Shown here piece after piece: positions 1-7,840 of a stretch of DNA of 16,227 bases (position 1 is its first letter; each line of letters begins with the position of its first letter). This DNA comes from an uncultured Eubacteriales bacterium (lineage in GTDB: Bacteria; Bacillota; Clostridia; Oscillospirales; Acutalibacteraceae). The notes beneath the pieces are model-generated. The model had not been told where the DNA came from, searched no databases, and saw only the letters and a program-made list of their open reading frames with translations. Location of the stretch: contig CAKSQS010000057.1 in assembly GCA_934486705.1 (NCBI GenBank), positions 1 through 16,227 on the forward strand, in the 5' to 3' direction. A program made the translations under genes and the position numbers.

Positions 1-959
1 GTTCTCTCTACGCTTTCCATAAAGAAACGCTGGGCAATAAGATATATAATAAGCGGCGGAATAATAAACAGCAGCGCCGCTGCGAAAATTACGACCGTTT
101 CCTCTGCGCCGTCGCCGCGCGCCTGCCCGCTGAACGAAAGGCGAATAAGCTCCTGAATATTCACAACCTTGTTTGCAAGCATCATTTTATTGCGCATTAA
201 AATGTTGGAATAAAATGTGTCGTTCCAGTACCATATAAACGAAAGTATAAGTGTCACTATAAAGGGCGAGCCGGCATTCGGCAGCATTACGCGTATAAAG
301 GTTTGAAATTCTCCGCAGCCGTCAATTCGCGCCGCGTTTTCAAGCTCCTTGGGCATTTGCCTGAAAAACTGATAAAATATGAGAATAAAAAGCCCCGAGC
401 GTATGCCCATACCCATTACCGAGAGCAGGTAATAAGAAAGCTCGCTGTTGGTAAGATTGATATTTACGGGCGAACCGGTAATAAGGCCCGCAAGACTACC
501 CACCCCGAAAAAGTCAAAATAATTGAACTGGAAAAATATTGGAATTAAATATGTTTGCGGCGGTATAACGATTGTAAGCACAATAAATAATATAAGCAGC
601 TTTGAAAACCTGAAACGGTAGCGCGCGAGCGCATATCCCGTTATTGCGGTAACCGCCATTGTGCAGAGGGTGCTTATTACGGCAACCCTAAAGGTAAGCC
701 ACGCCGTGTTTGCAAAATCCGTAATTTTTATTGCAAGCTTAAAATTATCAAGCGTTACGTTTTGCGGTATCCAAACAATAGTGGGGTTAAGCATATCCGC
801 AGAGGAACGGAACGAACGTGAAAGCATTATAAAAATGGGATTCAGCAGGACGTATGACATTCCTATGAAAAACAGCGTTCTTAATACCCGCGCCGCTATA
901 TCGCCCATACGCTTGCGGGCGCAATGTGCGCTTCTTGCGCCGAGCTTTAAAGATTTCAT
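1..959 (-). CDS. Carbohydrate ABC transporter permease, MalG type (3' end cut off by window)
   Basis: This is an inner-membrane permease subunit of a sugar ABC importer (binding-protein-dependent transport, MalG/CUT1 branch). I translated 319 codons from the ATG at 959; the frame stays open to base 1. The last residues (AQRFFMESVER) match the usual end of MalG-type permeases, so only a few codons are probably missing. Hydrophobic segments lie at about residues 28-47, 88-110, 119-141, 175-198, 232-250 and 287-309. The EAA loop that contacts the ATPase is at about 205-229 (ELENAARIDGCG then LPNA), a slightly degenerate version. The start is supported by a GGGGGAG ribosome site 5-6 bases upstream. 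It sits 12 bases after the stop of the MalF-type permease at 972-1859, its likely heterodimer partner. It is the last visible gene of the operon; what follows lies outside the window. Confidence 0.9.
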   Translation of the reverse strand, partial: MKSLKLGARSAHCARKRMGDIAARVLRTLFFIGMSYVLLNPIFIMLSRSFRSSADMLNPTIVWIPQNVTLDNFKLAIKITDFANTAWLTFRVAVISTLCTMAVTAITGYALARYRFRFSKLLILFIVLTIVIPPQTYLIPIFFQFNYFDFFGVGSLAGLITGSPVNINLTNSELSYYLLSVMGMGIRSGLFILIFYQFFRQMPKELENAARIDGCGEFQTFIRVMLPNAGSPFIVTLILSFIWYWNDTFYSNILMRNKMMLANKVVNIQELIRLSFSGQARGDGAEETVVIFAAALLFIIPPLIIYLIAQRFFMESVER

Positions 960-971
960 ACCGTCTCCCCC

Positions 972-1859
972 TTACTGATTGTAGAATACACGCTTGGAAA
1001 GCAAGCCGAATATTGCGCCTATAACCGCTATTATCACAATGAAATACACTATTGCCGAGGCAGAGGCAAGGCCGTACTGTATATTATCAAAGCGTGATAA
1101 AATGCTTGTCATAACGCCGTTTGTCTCGGAGGTGAAGGAATCTATCATTGTGTATACCACCACGAGCAGGCTCGTGGGCGAAAGCACGGGAAAGGTTATT
1201 TTCCAAAAAACATCCCACACCGAAGCGCCCTCAACCGCAGCCGCCTCGTAATACGAGCGGGGTATTCCCTGCAGGGCGCTTATGAACAGCAGTATTTGTA
1301 TGCCCGATTGCCACGTTAAATCAAATATCTGGCTGCTCGCACGGCTTACCGCCGAAATAAGCTTTGTGGGCAGCCCCGTGCGGATAAGAATATCCTCAAT
1401 TACGCCGCTTTGAAATATGGTTGACGCCTGATCTACGGTATCGCTTACGAAAATATCGCGGTTGATAATTACAATAACCACGCCCGAGGCGATTATTACC
1501 GGCAGGAAAAACAGCCCGCGCATTAACATTCTGCCCTTGAATTTTTGATTGAGAAGTATTGCGACAAACATACTGAATATAAGCACCACCGGCACAACAT
1601 ACAGCAGCTTTGACATTGCGTTTCCTACTTCCTTTATAAACGACGCGTCGGTAAACAGTATGTAGCGGTAATTTTCGCCGCCCTTGGGCGTATACTGCAA
1701 GCCGCCGCCCGTGCGTACCGAAACATCATTAAAGGAATAATATACCGTTTTGGCAAACGGAATTATAAAGAAATACACAAGGCCTATAAGGTACGGTATA
1801 AGAAAAATGAAACCTACGCGGCTTTGATGCCGCTCAACAGAAAGCTTTTTTGTTTTCAT
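972..1859 (-). CDS. Sugar ABC transporter permease, MalF type (second pair)
   Basis: This 295-residue inner-membrane permease has about six transmembrane segments. The EAA loop is at residues 202-226 (YYEAAAVEGAS then ITFPVLSP), which docks on the shared ATPase. The N terminus is short (MKTKKLSVERHQSR) and runs straight into the first membrane segment. A hydrophilic stretch of about 45 residues between roughly 133 and 178 is longer than in many MalF-type partners and could be an outward loop contacting a binding protein; that is inference. I chose the ATG at 1859 because GGGAGG lies just upstream and the residues before it (from 1901) are the out-of-frame tail of the preceding gene. It starts 4 bases after the DUF5696 stop, so translation is probably coupled. 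It pairs with the permease at 1-959. It is clearly diverged from the permease at 6930-7829, so this is not a recent duplication. Confidence 0.92.
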   Translation of the reverse strand: MKTKKLSVERHQSRVGFIFLIPYLIGLVYFFIIPFAKTVYYSFNDVSVRTGGGLQYTPKGGENYRYILFTDASFIKEVGNAMSKLLYVVPVVLIFSMFVAILLNQKFKGRMLMRGLFFLPVIIASGVVIVIINRDIFVSDTVDQASTIFQSGVIEDILIRTGLPTKLISAVSRASSQIFDLTWQSGIQILLFISALQGIPRSYYEAAAVEGASVWDVFWKITFPVLSPTSLLVVVYTMIDSFTSETNGVMTSILSRFDNIQYGLASASAIVYFIVIIAVIGAIFGLLSKRVFYNQ

Positions 1860-1863
1860 TCCG

Positions 1864-4017
1864 TCAATCCTCCCGTACCGTAAAATCCATGGGCGGCACA
1901 ATCACGCCGTCTGCCGTTATCTCGCTGTCGGTGTAATTAACATACACGCTAACACCGTTTGAATACACGGTTTTTGAAAGGCTGCCGTTTGAGCTGTGCG
2001 CGGTAATTCGGCTGTTTTGCACCCTTTCAAGCACCTTTTCAAGCCGTAAATACCAATTCTTAACGGTGCTTTTAAGCGTATCGTAATTTGCCGAATAAAG
2101 CTTGTTTTCGGTGCTGTTTAAAAGTAAGTCGGGCTTGCCCGCCATTACCGCAAAGGATAAAGCGGAGCCGTACTCGGCGCAGCGCAGCAGCTCTGTAACG
2201 GTGTAGCCACCGAGATTTATCTCCTCACCCGAGTAATCGATAAAGCCGCGTATTACCGCCTGAAAAAACGGAATATCCCTATCGAATATATTTCTGCCGC
2301 TTGAAGAGTTCGGTATATCCGTAACATAGGACGCGCTGTATAAGGCGTAAAGATTCGGCGCGCTTAAAATCACCTTGTATTCCTTTGAAATCTCGCTTAA
2401 TACCTCGGTCACCTTTTCTTCGGCGTCCTCGCAGCGCAGTCCCCCGTTTTTAAAATCGCTGTATAAAAGGCTGCCCGCGTTTTCAAAGTAGGCTGCGCCG
2501 CCGTACTTTTTAAGGGATTTCTTTATATCCTTTACTCCCCTTGAATAATAATTAGCAGGTATTAAATAGGTCGGGTCGGCGGTTTCGTCAAGCTCACCCG
2601 TGTTAAGTCCGTAAGGATAAAGCTTTACGGTAGAGAGATCCAGCCCGAAAGCGGCGGTTTTGAATTTGCCGTATCCGCCGCCCGATTTTGTGAAACTCAT
2701 AAAATCAAAGCCGAGCCCTATAAACGAGCCGTTTTTTTGCGCCGACGCATTTAATTTTTTAAGCTTGCCCGCACTGCCGAGCGAGGAAATAAGCCTGAAC
2801 GAGGTTGCTGCCTTACCGTTTATTTCCGATGATGAAAACTGCTTTAAAACCGCGTTGACATTCGCATATTCCCCTATTTCCGCCATAACGGCGCTCACGT
2901 CGTCAATGCCTGTCAGCTTTTGTGTTTTGGTATACTGAAAACCGAGGAATGAGGCGGGCTTTTTCACCGCGCCGTAAAATTTAAGGGTCATTCCCGCATT
3001 TCCGCTTGCGCGCGATTTCATACCGCGCTGTTTAAGCGTCTCGCTATAGCTTTGCGCCGCCAAAATGTAATCGGCATTATCGGGGCTTAAAAATCTGTAC
3101 TCAACCGAATATTCAGCAAGGCTTGTGGGCGCGCCCGCAGTAAACAGCACGCTTTTTGTGGTTTGCGCGTTATCCTTAACGTCTATTTGGTTCATAGTGC
3201 GGTAAATAAGCGCCGTGCCTATAAAGTTATAGGAGTTTTCCATTCCGCTTACAGCCGCGTTAAGCTCTGCCGCGGCAGCACCCGAGGTTATTTCAGCCAA
3301 AAATCCCGTGGAGTTTTTAACCGCCCCGAAAATCGGCAGCATAAGATTTTTTTCATCCGGCTCTGAACCCTTGCTCTGAATAGAGCCGTCTCCGCCGTAA
3401 TACCGCTTTGAATACGGCGCAGTATTGTATTTGCCGTTGTTGAAATCAATAAGCGCCCCGCTGCCGTCAGGCACTATCATATATCCGCTGTCGTTTACGG
3501 TCGCCGCGCCGAAGTAGGGCAAAACCGAAATTTTCAAAATGCGGTTCGCGGCGGTTTCCTTAATTTCCTTTACCTTAACGCATACCGTAAATTTACCGTT
3601 TTTAACCGAATAGGTAACGGGTATTACAAAGCCCGTTTTTTCAAAGCGGTATGTGGCGGTTATTTCGTCGGCTGTCCTTTTGTAATCCACGGTTTTCTTA
3701 ACAACGCATTCCGAATAGCTGTTTGTCGTCATTTCCGAAAGCCCGCTCGATTTATAAACCACCACAAGCTGTGACATAAGGTTTGTTTTGGAAATTCCAA
3801 CCGCCGCCTCATCCTGAAAGCCGTTTTCGGGGTTAGAGTACCAAACCGTTTCGGTTTTGGTATCGGTTACGCTGATTATGCCGTTTTTTTCGTTCAGCCC
3901 GAGTGAAAGTCCCGTTTTTTTATTATCTGCACCGTCTGCTGATAATTGGCATACGCCGCCCAAAAGCGCGGAAACAAGAATGAATACGCCGAGCCTTAAG
4001 GTTATTTTTTTAAGCAA
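1864..4017 (-). CDS. DUF5696-family exported protein, glycosidase-like architecture
   Basis: This 717-residue exported protein has an N-terminal signal sequence (about residues 1-28; the Cys in GGVCQ is not in a proper lipobox). Residues 35-330 are beta-rich and contain the motif GYMIVPDGSGALIDF at about 178-192, which I associate with the DUF5696 family. Residues 341-640 alternate strand and helix like a TIM barrel and include GLGFDFMSF (434-442), FFQAVIRGFIDYSGE (584-598) and CAEYG (613-617). A small beta domain closes the protein (SNGVSVYVNYTD, 686-697). This layout resembles glycoside hydrolases, but I cannot name a catalytic pair; D438 and E615 are only candidates. The start codon is TTG, preceded by a strong GGAGGG site that overlaps the TAG stop of the upstream gene. 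The family is often found beside sugar ABC transporters. Its function is unproven. Confidence 0.85.
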   Translation of the reverse strand: MLKKITLRLGVFILVSALLGGVCQLSADGADNKKTGLSLGLNEKNGIISVTDTKTETVWYSNPENGFQDEAAVGISKTNLMSQLVVVYKSSGLSEMTTNSYSECVVKKTVDYKRTADEITATYRFEKTGFVIPVTYSVKNGKFTVCVKVKEIKETAANRILKISVLPYFGAATVNDSGYMIVPDGSGALIDFNNGKYNTAPYSKRYYGGDGSIQSKGSEPDEKNLMLPIFGAVKNSTGFLAEITSGAAAAELNAAVSGMENSYNFIGTALIYRTMNQIDVKDNAQTTKSVLFTAGAPTSLAEYSVEYRFLSPDNADYILAAQSYSETLKQRGMKSRASGNAGMTLKFYGAVKKPASFLGFQYTKTQKLTGIDDVSAVMAEIGEYANVNAVLKQFSSSEINGKAATSFRLISSLGSAGKLKKLNASAQKNGSFIGLGFDFMSFTKSGGGYGKFKTAAFGLDLSTVKLYPYGLNTGELDETADPTYLIPANYYSRGVKDIKKSLKKYGGAAYFENAGSLLYSDFKNGGLRCEDAEEKVTEVLSEISKEYKVILSAPNLYALYSASYVTDIPNSSSGRNIFDRDIPFFQAVIRGFIDYSGEEINLGGYTVTELLRCAEYGSALSFAVMAGKPDLLLNSTENKLYSANYDTLKSTVKNWYLRLEKVLERVQNSRITAHSSNGSLSKTVYSNGVSVYVNYTDSEITADGVIVPPMDFTVRED

Positions 4018-4028
4018 TTCATTCCCTC

Positions 4029-6062
4029 CTAACCCGCAATACGTCGGTAATTAAGCTCTTTAAATACCGTTGATACAAAATCGATTATCTGTGCAGATAG
4101 ATTAAACATTAAGAATACAAGGAAAACCACTATAAGAACCCCCACAATGCTGAGCGCAGAGGAAGCCAACGTAACGCCGAAGCTGTACTGATGAACCTCC
4201 AAAAGCGCCGTGAAGCAAAGGAAAAGCGTCCATGCGGCGGCAAATACCCTGAATGCGGTTATAAACGCGCCCTCCTCGGCTATGAGAATATTTGAAAGCA
4301 TAAGCTCTGCCGCGAGCCACGCCGTGTAGGGTATAAGCGAATAGGCTAAGGTTATCCATATTTCCCTGAATGTTCCCTTACCCTCAAAAAACGAGGCTAA
4401 CAGCACGTTTGAAAGGGTAAACAGGAAAATCACGCCTACGGTTGAAAGCAGTATTACAAACACGTTAAAATCGTTTATATTATTTTCGTTGAAAATATAG
4501 CCGTTGTAATTAAAATTAAGGCAGGAAACAAAAAACCACAGAAAGACTATAATATTTGCTGCGGCAAGGCTGTGCTTTTTGTTGTATCTGAGATCCGAAA
4601 AGCCGTCGCCGGGGTGCAGCAGTGTGTAGAAAATATAGGAAATTTTGCCCCTGTCGCAAAGCGCCGTGCGTTCCTTTTTAGGATTTTTCGCTTTTCTTTT
4701 CGCATATATCAGGAATGCGGCGGCTGCAATTATTACTGCCGTCATTACAATCGGAAAGCTTTTCTTTATGGTCGCCGAGCGCTGCTTTTTCATAGCCGAG
4801 GAATAATTTACTCTTGAATCGCCCAAGCGGTAGTATTCCATAGCCTTTGCATAATCACCGCTCATTTCCGCTATTTTGCCAAGCCCCGTGTATGCGTATT
4901 CATAATTGCCGCTCTGCTTTAAAATGCCGTTCCACAGTTCTTCGCTTTCTCTGAACTGCGCTTTACGGTAAAGCGTTACCGCGCTGCGCACATCCTTTCC
5001 GAAATCGGTAGGACGAAAAACCGTAAGCGACGCGGTATCCTTATCAAGCACAAGCAATCTGTCGCCTATGCTTTCAAGGCAGACCGCATTGCTGAAATAG
5101 CCGTCCTTAATGCCCGCGCCGGAAAATACGAACATAAGCTCGCCGTCGGGCGAATACTCAAAAAGGCGCTGCCTTGTTTTATCAAGGGCGGTTATAAAGC
5201 CGTCGTCGTCAACCGTTACCGAAATAAACGCCGTGGGGCTTGAATTGCCGAGGCTCATATCTCCGAACTCGCCTGTGTACCTTAATACGTTTTTGCCTGC
5301 GGGGTTCAGCTTTCTTATAAGCTCCTTAGTGCTTTCGGAAACGCCGCGCGCGGCATAAACAAAGCCGTTTTTATCAAGCGCTATATCGGTATATCCGCCG
5401 GGAACATACTGCACGGAATTTTCTATCTGCTTATCGGTCATAAAATTACGCCAGACCATATCAAGCAGCAGCCCAGCAGTTACGTCAACATCCAAAGCGC
5501 CGAAAAACGAATCAAACGAAAGGTCGTTATCAAGCACTATAATTCCGCGGTATTCGTTTTCCGAAAGCACGTACACATAGCCGGTTTGCGCAACCGTTAT
5601 GCATTGCGGGCGAAACGCCGTTGTTCCCAACTCCTCTTCACCGAGAACGCACTCTTTTTTCACATTGCCGTTTAAATCGGCGGTGAAAATTTTTCCGCTG
5701 TAATCGGCAGCGTAAATAGTGTCCTTGTAAATGTAAAACGAGCTTAATTTTTCCGCCGCATAATCAGCTCCGTTTTTTACGAATTTTACACGGCTGCGGA
5801 TATTGTAATTATTATCAAGCACCGTAATATCCCGCCGCTCGGAATCGAGAATGTAAATTTCACCGTTGTAGGCGTGAATATCGGCAGGGGCTATAAGCTG
5901 CGCCTTAGTGCCGATTACCGTTTCCGTTTCATAGGGTGCGGGCAATTCCATAACCTCTGCGCGCCCCGTGTATGTATAGCCGTATTCGTAAGCCGCTGCG
6001 GAGGGCGCTAAGGTCAGCGCCGCCAAAACCGACGCCGCAAAGCATAATAACCGTTTTTTCAT
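4029..6062 (-). CDS. Secreted beta-propeller (NHL-like), TPR and Yip1-domain membrane protein
   Basis: This 677-residue fusion protein has a signal peptide at 1-24 (ends SAAA). Residues 45-350 hold repeated blade-like units of the form IYILDS, VYVLSEN, IVLDND, GFVYAA, GFITALD, LLVLDKD, typical of NHL/six-bladed propellers. Residues 358-420 form a TPR-like helical pair (LYRKAQFRESEELW; GLGKIAEMSGDYAKAMEYY). A transmembrane segment lies at 435-453, followed by a very basic linker (KRKAKNPKKER). Residues 470-677 form a multi-pass Yip1-like domain opening with FYTLLHPGDGFSDLRY. The predicted arrangement puts propeller and TPR outside the cell and the linker inside. The ATG at 6062 is preceded by AAAGGAG lying in the last codons of the upstream permease, 5 bases away. 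Its position between the two permease pairs suggests a structural or sensory partner of the importer; that role is inferred. Confidence 0.88.
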   Translation of the reverse strand: MKKRLLCFAASVLAALTLAPSAAAYEYGYTYTGRAEVMELPAPYETETVIGTKAQLIAPADIHAYNGEIYILDSERRDITVLDNNYNIRSRVKFVKNGADYAAEKLSSFYIYKDTIYAADYSGKIFTADLNGNVKKECVLGEEELGTTAFRPQCITVAQTGYVYVLSENEYRGIIVLDNDLSFDSFFGALDVDVTAGLLLDMVWRNFMTDKQIENSVQYVPGGYTDIALDKNGFVYAARGVSESTKELIRKLNPAGKNVLRYTGEFGDMSLGNSSPTAFISVTVDDDGFITALDKTRQRLFEYSPDGELMFVFSGAGIKDGYFSNAVCLESIGDRLLVLDKDTASLTVFRPTDFGKDVRSAVTLYRKAQFRESEELWNGILKQSGNYEYAYTGLGKIAEMSGDYAKAMEYYRLGDSRVNYSSAMKKQRSATIKKSFPIVMTAVIIAAAAFLIYAKRKAKNPKKERTALCDRGKISYIFYTLLHPGDGFSDLRYNKKHSLAAANIIVFLWFFVSCLNFNYNGYIFNENNINDFNVFVILLSTVGVIFLFTLSNVLLASFFEGKGTFREIWITLAYSLIPYTAWLAAELMLSNILIAEEGAFITAFRVFAAAWTLFLCFTALLEVHQYSFGVTLASSALSIVGVLIVVFLVFLMFNLSAQIIDFVSTVFKELNYRRIAG

Positions 6063-6067
6063 AAGCG

Positions 6068-6916
6068 CTACTCCTTTAAGCCGGAATGTGCCATTGTTTC
6101 CATAACATTGCTTTGCGAAAGCACAAATATAAGTATGGGCGGTATAATAAGCAGCAAGGCCGCCGCCGAGCCGACGCCCGCACGCGATATGCCTGCGGTT
6201 GCTATCTGGCTTAAAACCATGGGCAGGGTTTTAAGCTCCTCGGAATAAATGTAATCGCCCGAGGTCTGATTCCAAACCGTTTGAAACTGGAAAATAAGAA
6301 TTGTGAAAATAACCGGGCGTATATTGGGAATTACAAGCTGAAAGAATATTCTGTAATCCCCCGCGCCGTCAACCTTGCCCGCCTCTATAAGCGAGCCCGG
6401 CAGGGTTTCAAGAAACTGCACGCAGAGAAAAACACCCATTGTGCCCGCAAAGGTCGGCAATATAAGCGCGTAATAGCTGTCTATAAGCCCCAACACCGAC
6501 ATTACTATGTATTTCGGCAGCGCGGTTACCGCAGCGGTAAACATAAGCGCGGTGGTTATAAGCGAATTAAGCGTTTTTTTACCCGGAAAATTGCACTTTG
6601 CAAGCGGATATGCAGCCATGGTTGCAATTACAAGATAGCCGAGCGTGCCTATTACCGATACAATAATGCTGTTGAACATATAGCGGGAAAACGGCACCCA
6701 TAAATTAGATACTATTTTCGTCATTGATGAAAAGTTTTCAAGCGTTGGGTGCATGGCGTAAAGCTTGGGCGGGAAAAGGAATATTTCCTCAAGCGGCTTG
6801 AATGCCGATGTTATTATGTAAACCATAGGCAGCGCCATAAATACGCCGAAAGCTATGAGAAGCAGCGAGATAATTACCGTAACGGCAGGCGAACGGTTGA
6901 TTTTTTTCTTTTTCAT
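6068..6916 (-). CDS. Carbohydrate ABC transporter permease, MalG type (first pair)
   Basis: This 282-residue inner-membrane permease of a sugar ABC importer belongs to the MalG/CUT1 branch. It has a short basic N terminus (MKKKKINRSP), a first membrane segment at about 11-37, then the family's typical SAFKPLEEIF segment (37-46). About five further membrane segments follow. The EAA loop is at 176-199 (LIEAGKVDGAGD then LVIPN) and is close to consensus. The ATG start has TAGGAG upstream at 10-11 bases, and the TAG of that site is the stop codon of the preceding permease. It pairs with 6930-7829. The last codons (LKE) carry the ribosome site for the propeller/Yip1 gene that follows, so translation of the two is likely coupled. 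Confidence 0.94.
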   Translation of the reverse strand: MKKKKINRSPAVTVIISLLLIAFGVFMALPMVYIITSAFKPLEEIFLFPPKLYAMHPTLENFSSMTKIVSNLWVPFSRYMFNSIIVSVIGTLGYLVIATMAAYPLAKCNFPGKKTLNSLITTALMFTAAVTALPKYIVMSVLGLIDSYYALILPTFAGTMGVFLCVQFLETLPGSLIEAGKVDGAGDYRIFFQLVIPNIRPVIFTILIFQFQTVWNQTSGDYIYSEELKTLPMVLSQIATAGISRAGVGSAAALLLIIPPILIFVLSQSNVMETMAHSGLKE

Positions 6917-6929
6917 TTATCTCACTCTC

Positions 6930-7829
6930 CTACCATTTAAGCAATCTGAAAACAAGCTTTTTAGTTAAAAGCACAAGCAGAAACAGCACCACTGCAACGG
7001 CGGATGCATAGCCCATTTCGTACCTCACCGTTCCGTAGTCGGTCATATGGTTTATAATGGTAAGCGTTGAGCCTTCTATGCTTAAATATCCGCCGGTAAG
7101 CTCCTGCGTTACCTGACCCACCGAGAACATATTCGCAATCTGCATTACCGCGCCGAACAAAAGCAGATTTTTCATATTCGGAACGGTAATGAAGAAAAGC
7201 TCCTGAAAGCGGTTTTTAATTCCGTCTATGCTGCCTGCCTCGTACTGTGCTTTATCTACCGACTGAAAGCCTGCTATAAACGCAAGAAAGCTTACGCCGA
7301 GGGATGTCCAGAACTGTATAATTATTATTACGGTAAGCGCCGTGCCCGCGTCCGACAGCCAAAGCACCGGCTCGTCGATAATACCTATCTGCATAAGCAG
7401 ACCGTTTATATAGCCGTAGCTGTCGCCGCTGAAAAGAAATTTCCAAATAAAATAGATATTTCCCGAAATGCTCGGCGCGTAGAATATAAGCGTTACCGCA
7501 ACGCGCAAAACGGAATTGAGCTCGTTTATAAGCCACGCTATAAAGAAAGCGACTATATAGCCGAGCGGCCCGTTAATAAGCGCCAATATCAGCGTGTTTT
7601 TAAGCGCCTTTAAAAAGTCCGCGTCGTCGGTAAAAAGGCGCACGTAGTTATCCCACCCGACGAACTTCGGAATTTCCAGCATATTAAAATCCGTAAAGCT
7701 TAAAGCGGTTGCCGCCAAAATGGGAATAACGGTGAAAAGCAGAAAGAAGATCATAAAGGGCAGCATCATAATATAGCTGGAACGGTTATCGCGTATCTGC
7801 TTTAAAGTATCGCCGTGTTTTTTAATCAT
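6930..7829 (-). CDS. Sugar ABC transporter permease, MalF type (first pair)
   Basis: This 299-residue inner-membrane permease has a first membrane segment at about 18-45 (YIMMLPFMIFF onward). It continues with the MalF/UgpA-like signatures FVGWDNYVRLF (57-66) and FYAPSISGNIYFIWKFLF (116-133). The EAA loop is at 194-218 (AQYEAGSIDG then ITVPN). Six membrane segments are likely, and the length is normal for the family. The ATG is preceded by AGGGGGAA. The gene starts 11 bases after the stop of the large binding protein, and its own stop is part of the ribosome site of the MalG-type partner. It is most likely served by one or both of the solute-binding proteins encoded just upstream. The substrate cannot be read from the sequence. 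Confidence 0.94.
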   Translation of the reverse strand: MIKKHGDTLKQIRDNRSSYIMMLPFMIFFLLFTVIPILAATALSFTDFNMLEIPKFVGWDNYVRLFTDDADFLKALKNTLILALINGPLGYIVAFFIAWLINELNSVLRVAVTLIFYAPSISGNIYFIWKFLFSGDSYGYINGLLMQIGIIDEPVLWLSDAGTALTVIIIIQFWTSLGVSFLAFIAGFQSVDKAQYEAGSIDGIKNRFQELFFITVPNMKNLLLFGAVMQIANMFSVGQVTQELTGGYLSIEGSTLTIINHMTDYGTVRYEMGYASAVAVVLFLLVLLTKKLVFRLLKW

Positions 7830-7840
7830 ACCCGTTCCCC

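Noticed and set aside
1860..1901. Upstream start for the second MalF-type permease
   Set aside because: It lies inside the end of the DUF5696 gene in another frame; the ATG at 1859 has a good ribosome site and a family-like N terminus.
6281..6703. 140-codon plus-strand frame opposite the MalG-type permease
   Set aside because: It is an antisense shadow rich in Arg/Lys/Tyr with no ribosome site; the minus-strand frame is an unmistakable permease.
1..7829. Possible recent duplication of the permease pair
   Set aside because: The two MalF-type and two MalG-type proteins differ throughout, including loop lengths and EAA-loop residues, so they are old paralogues or were acquired separately.
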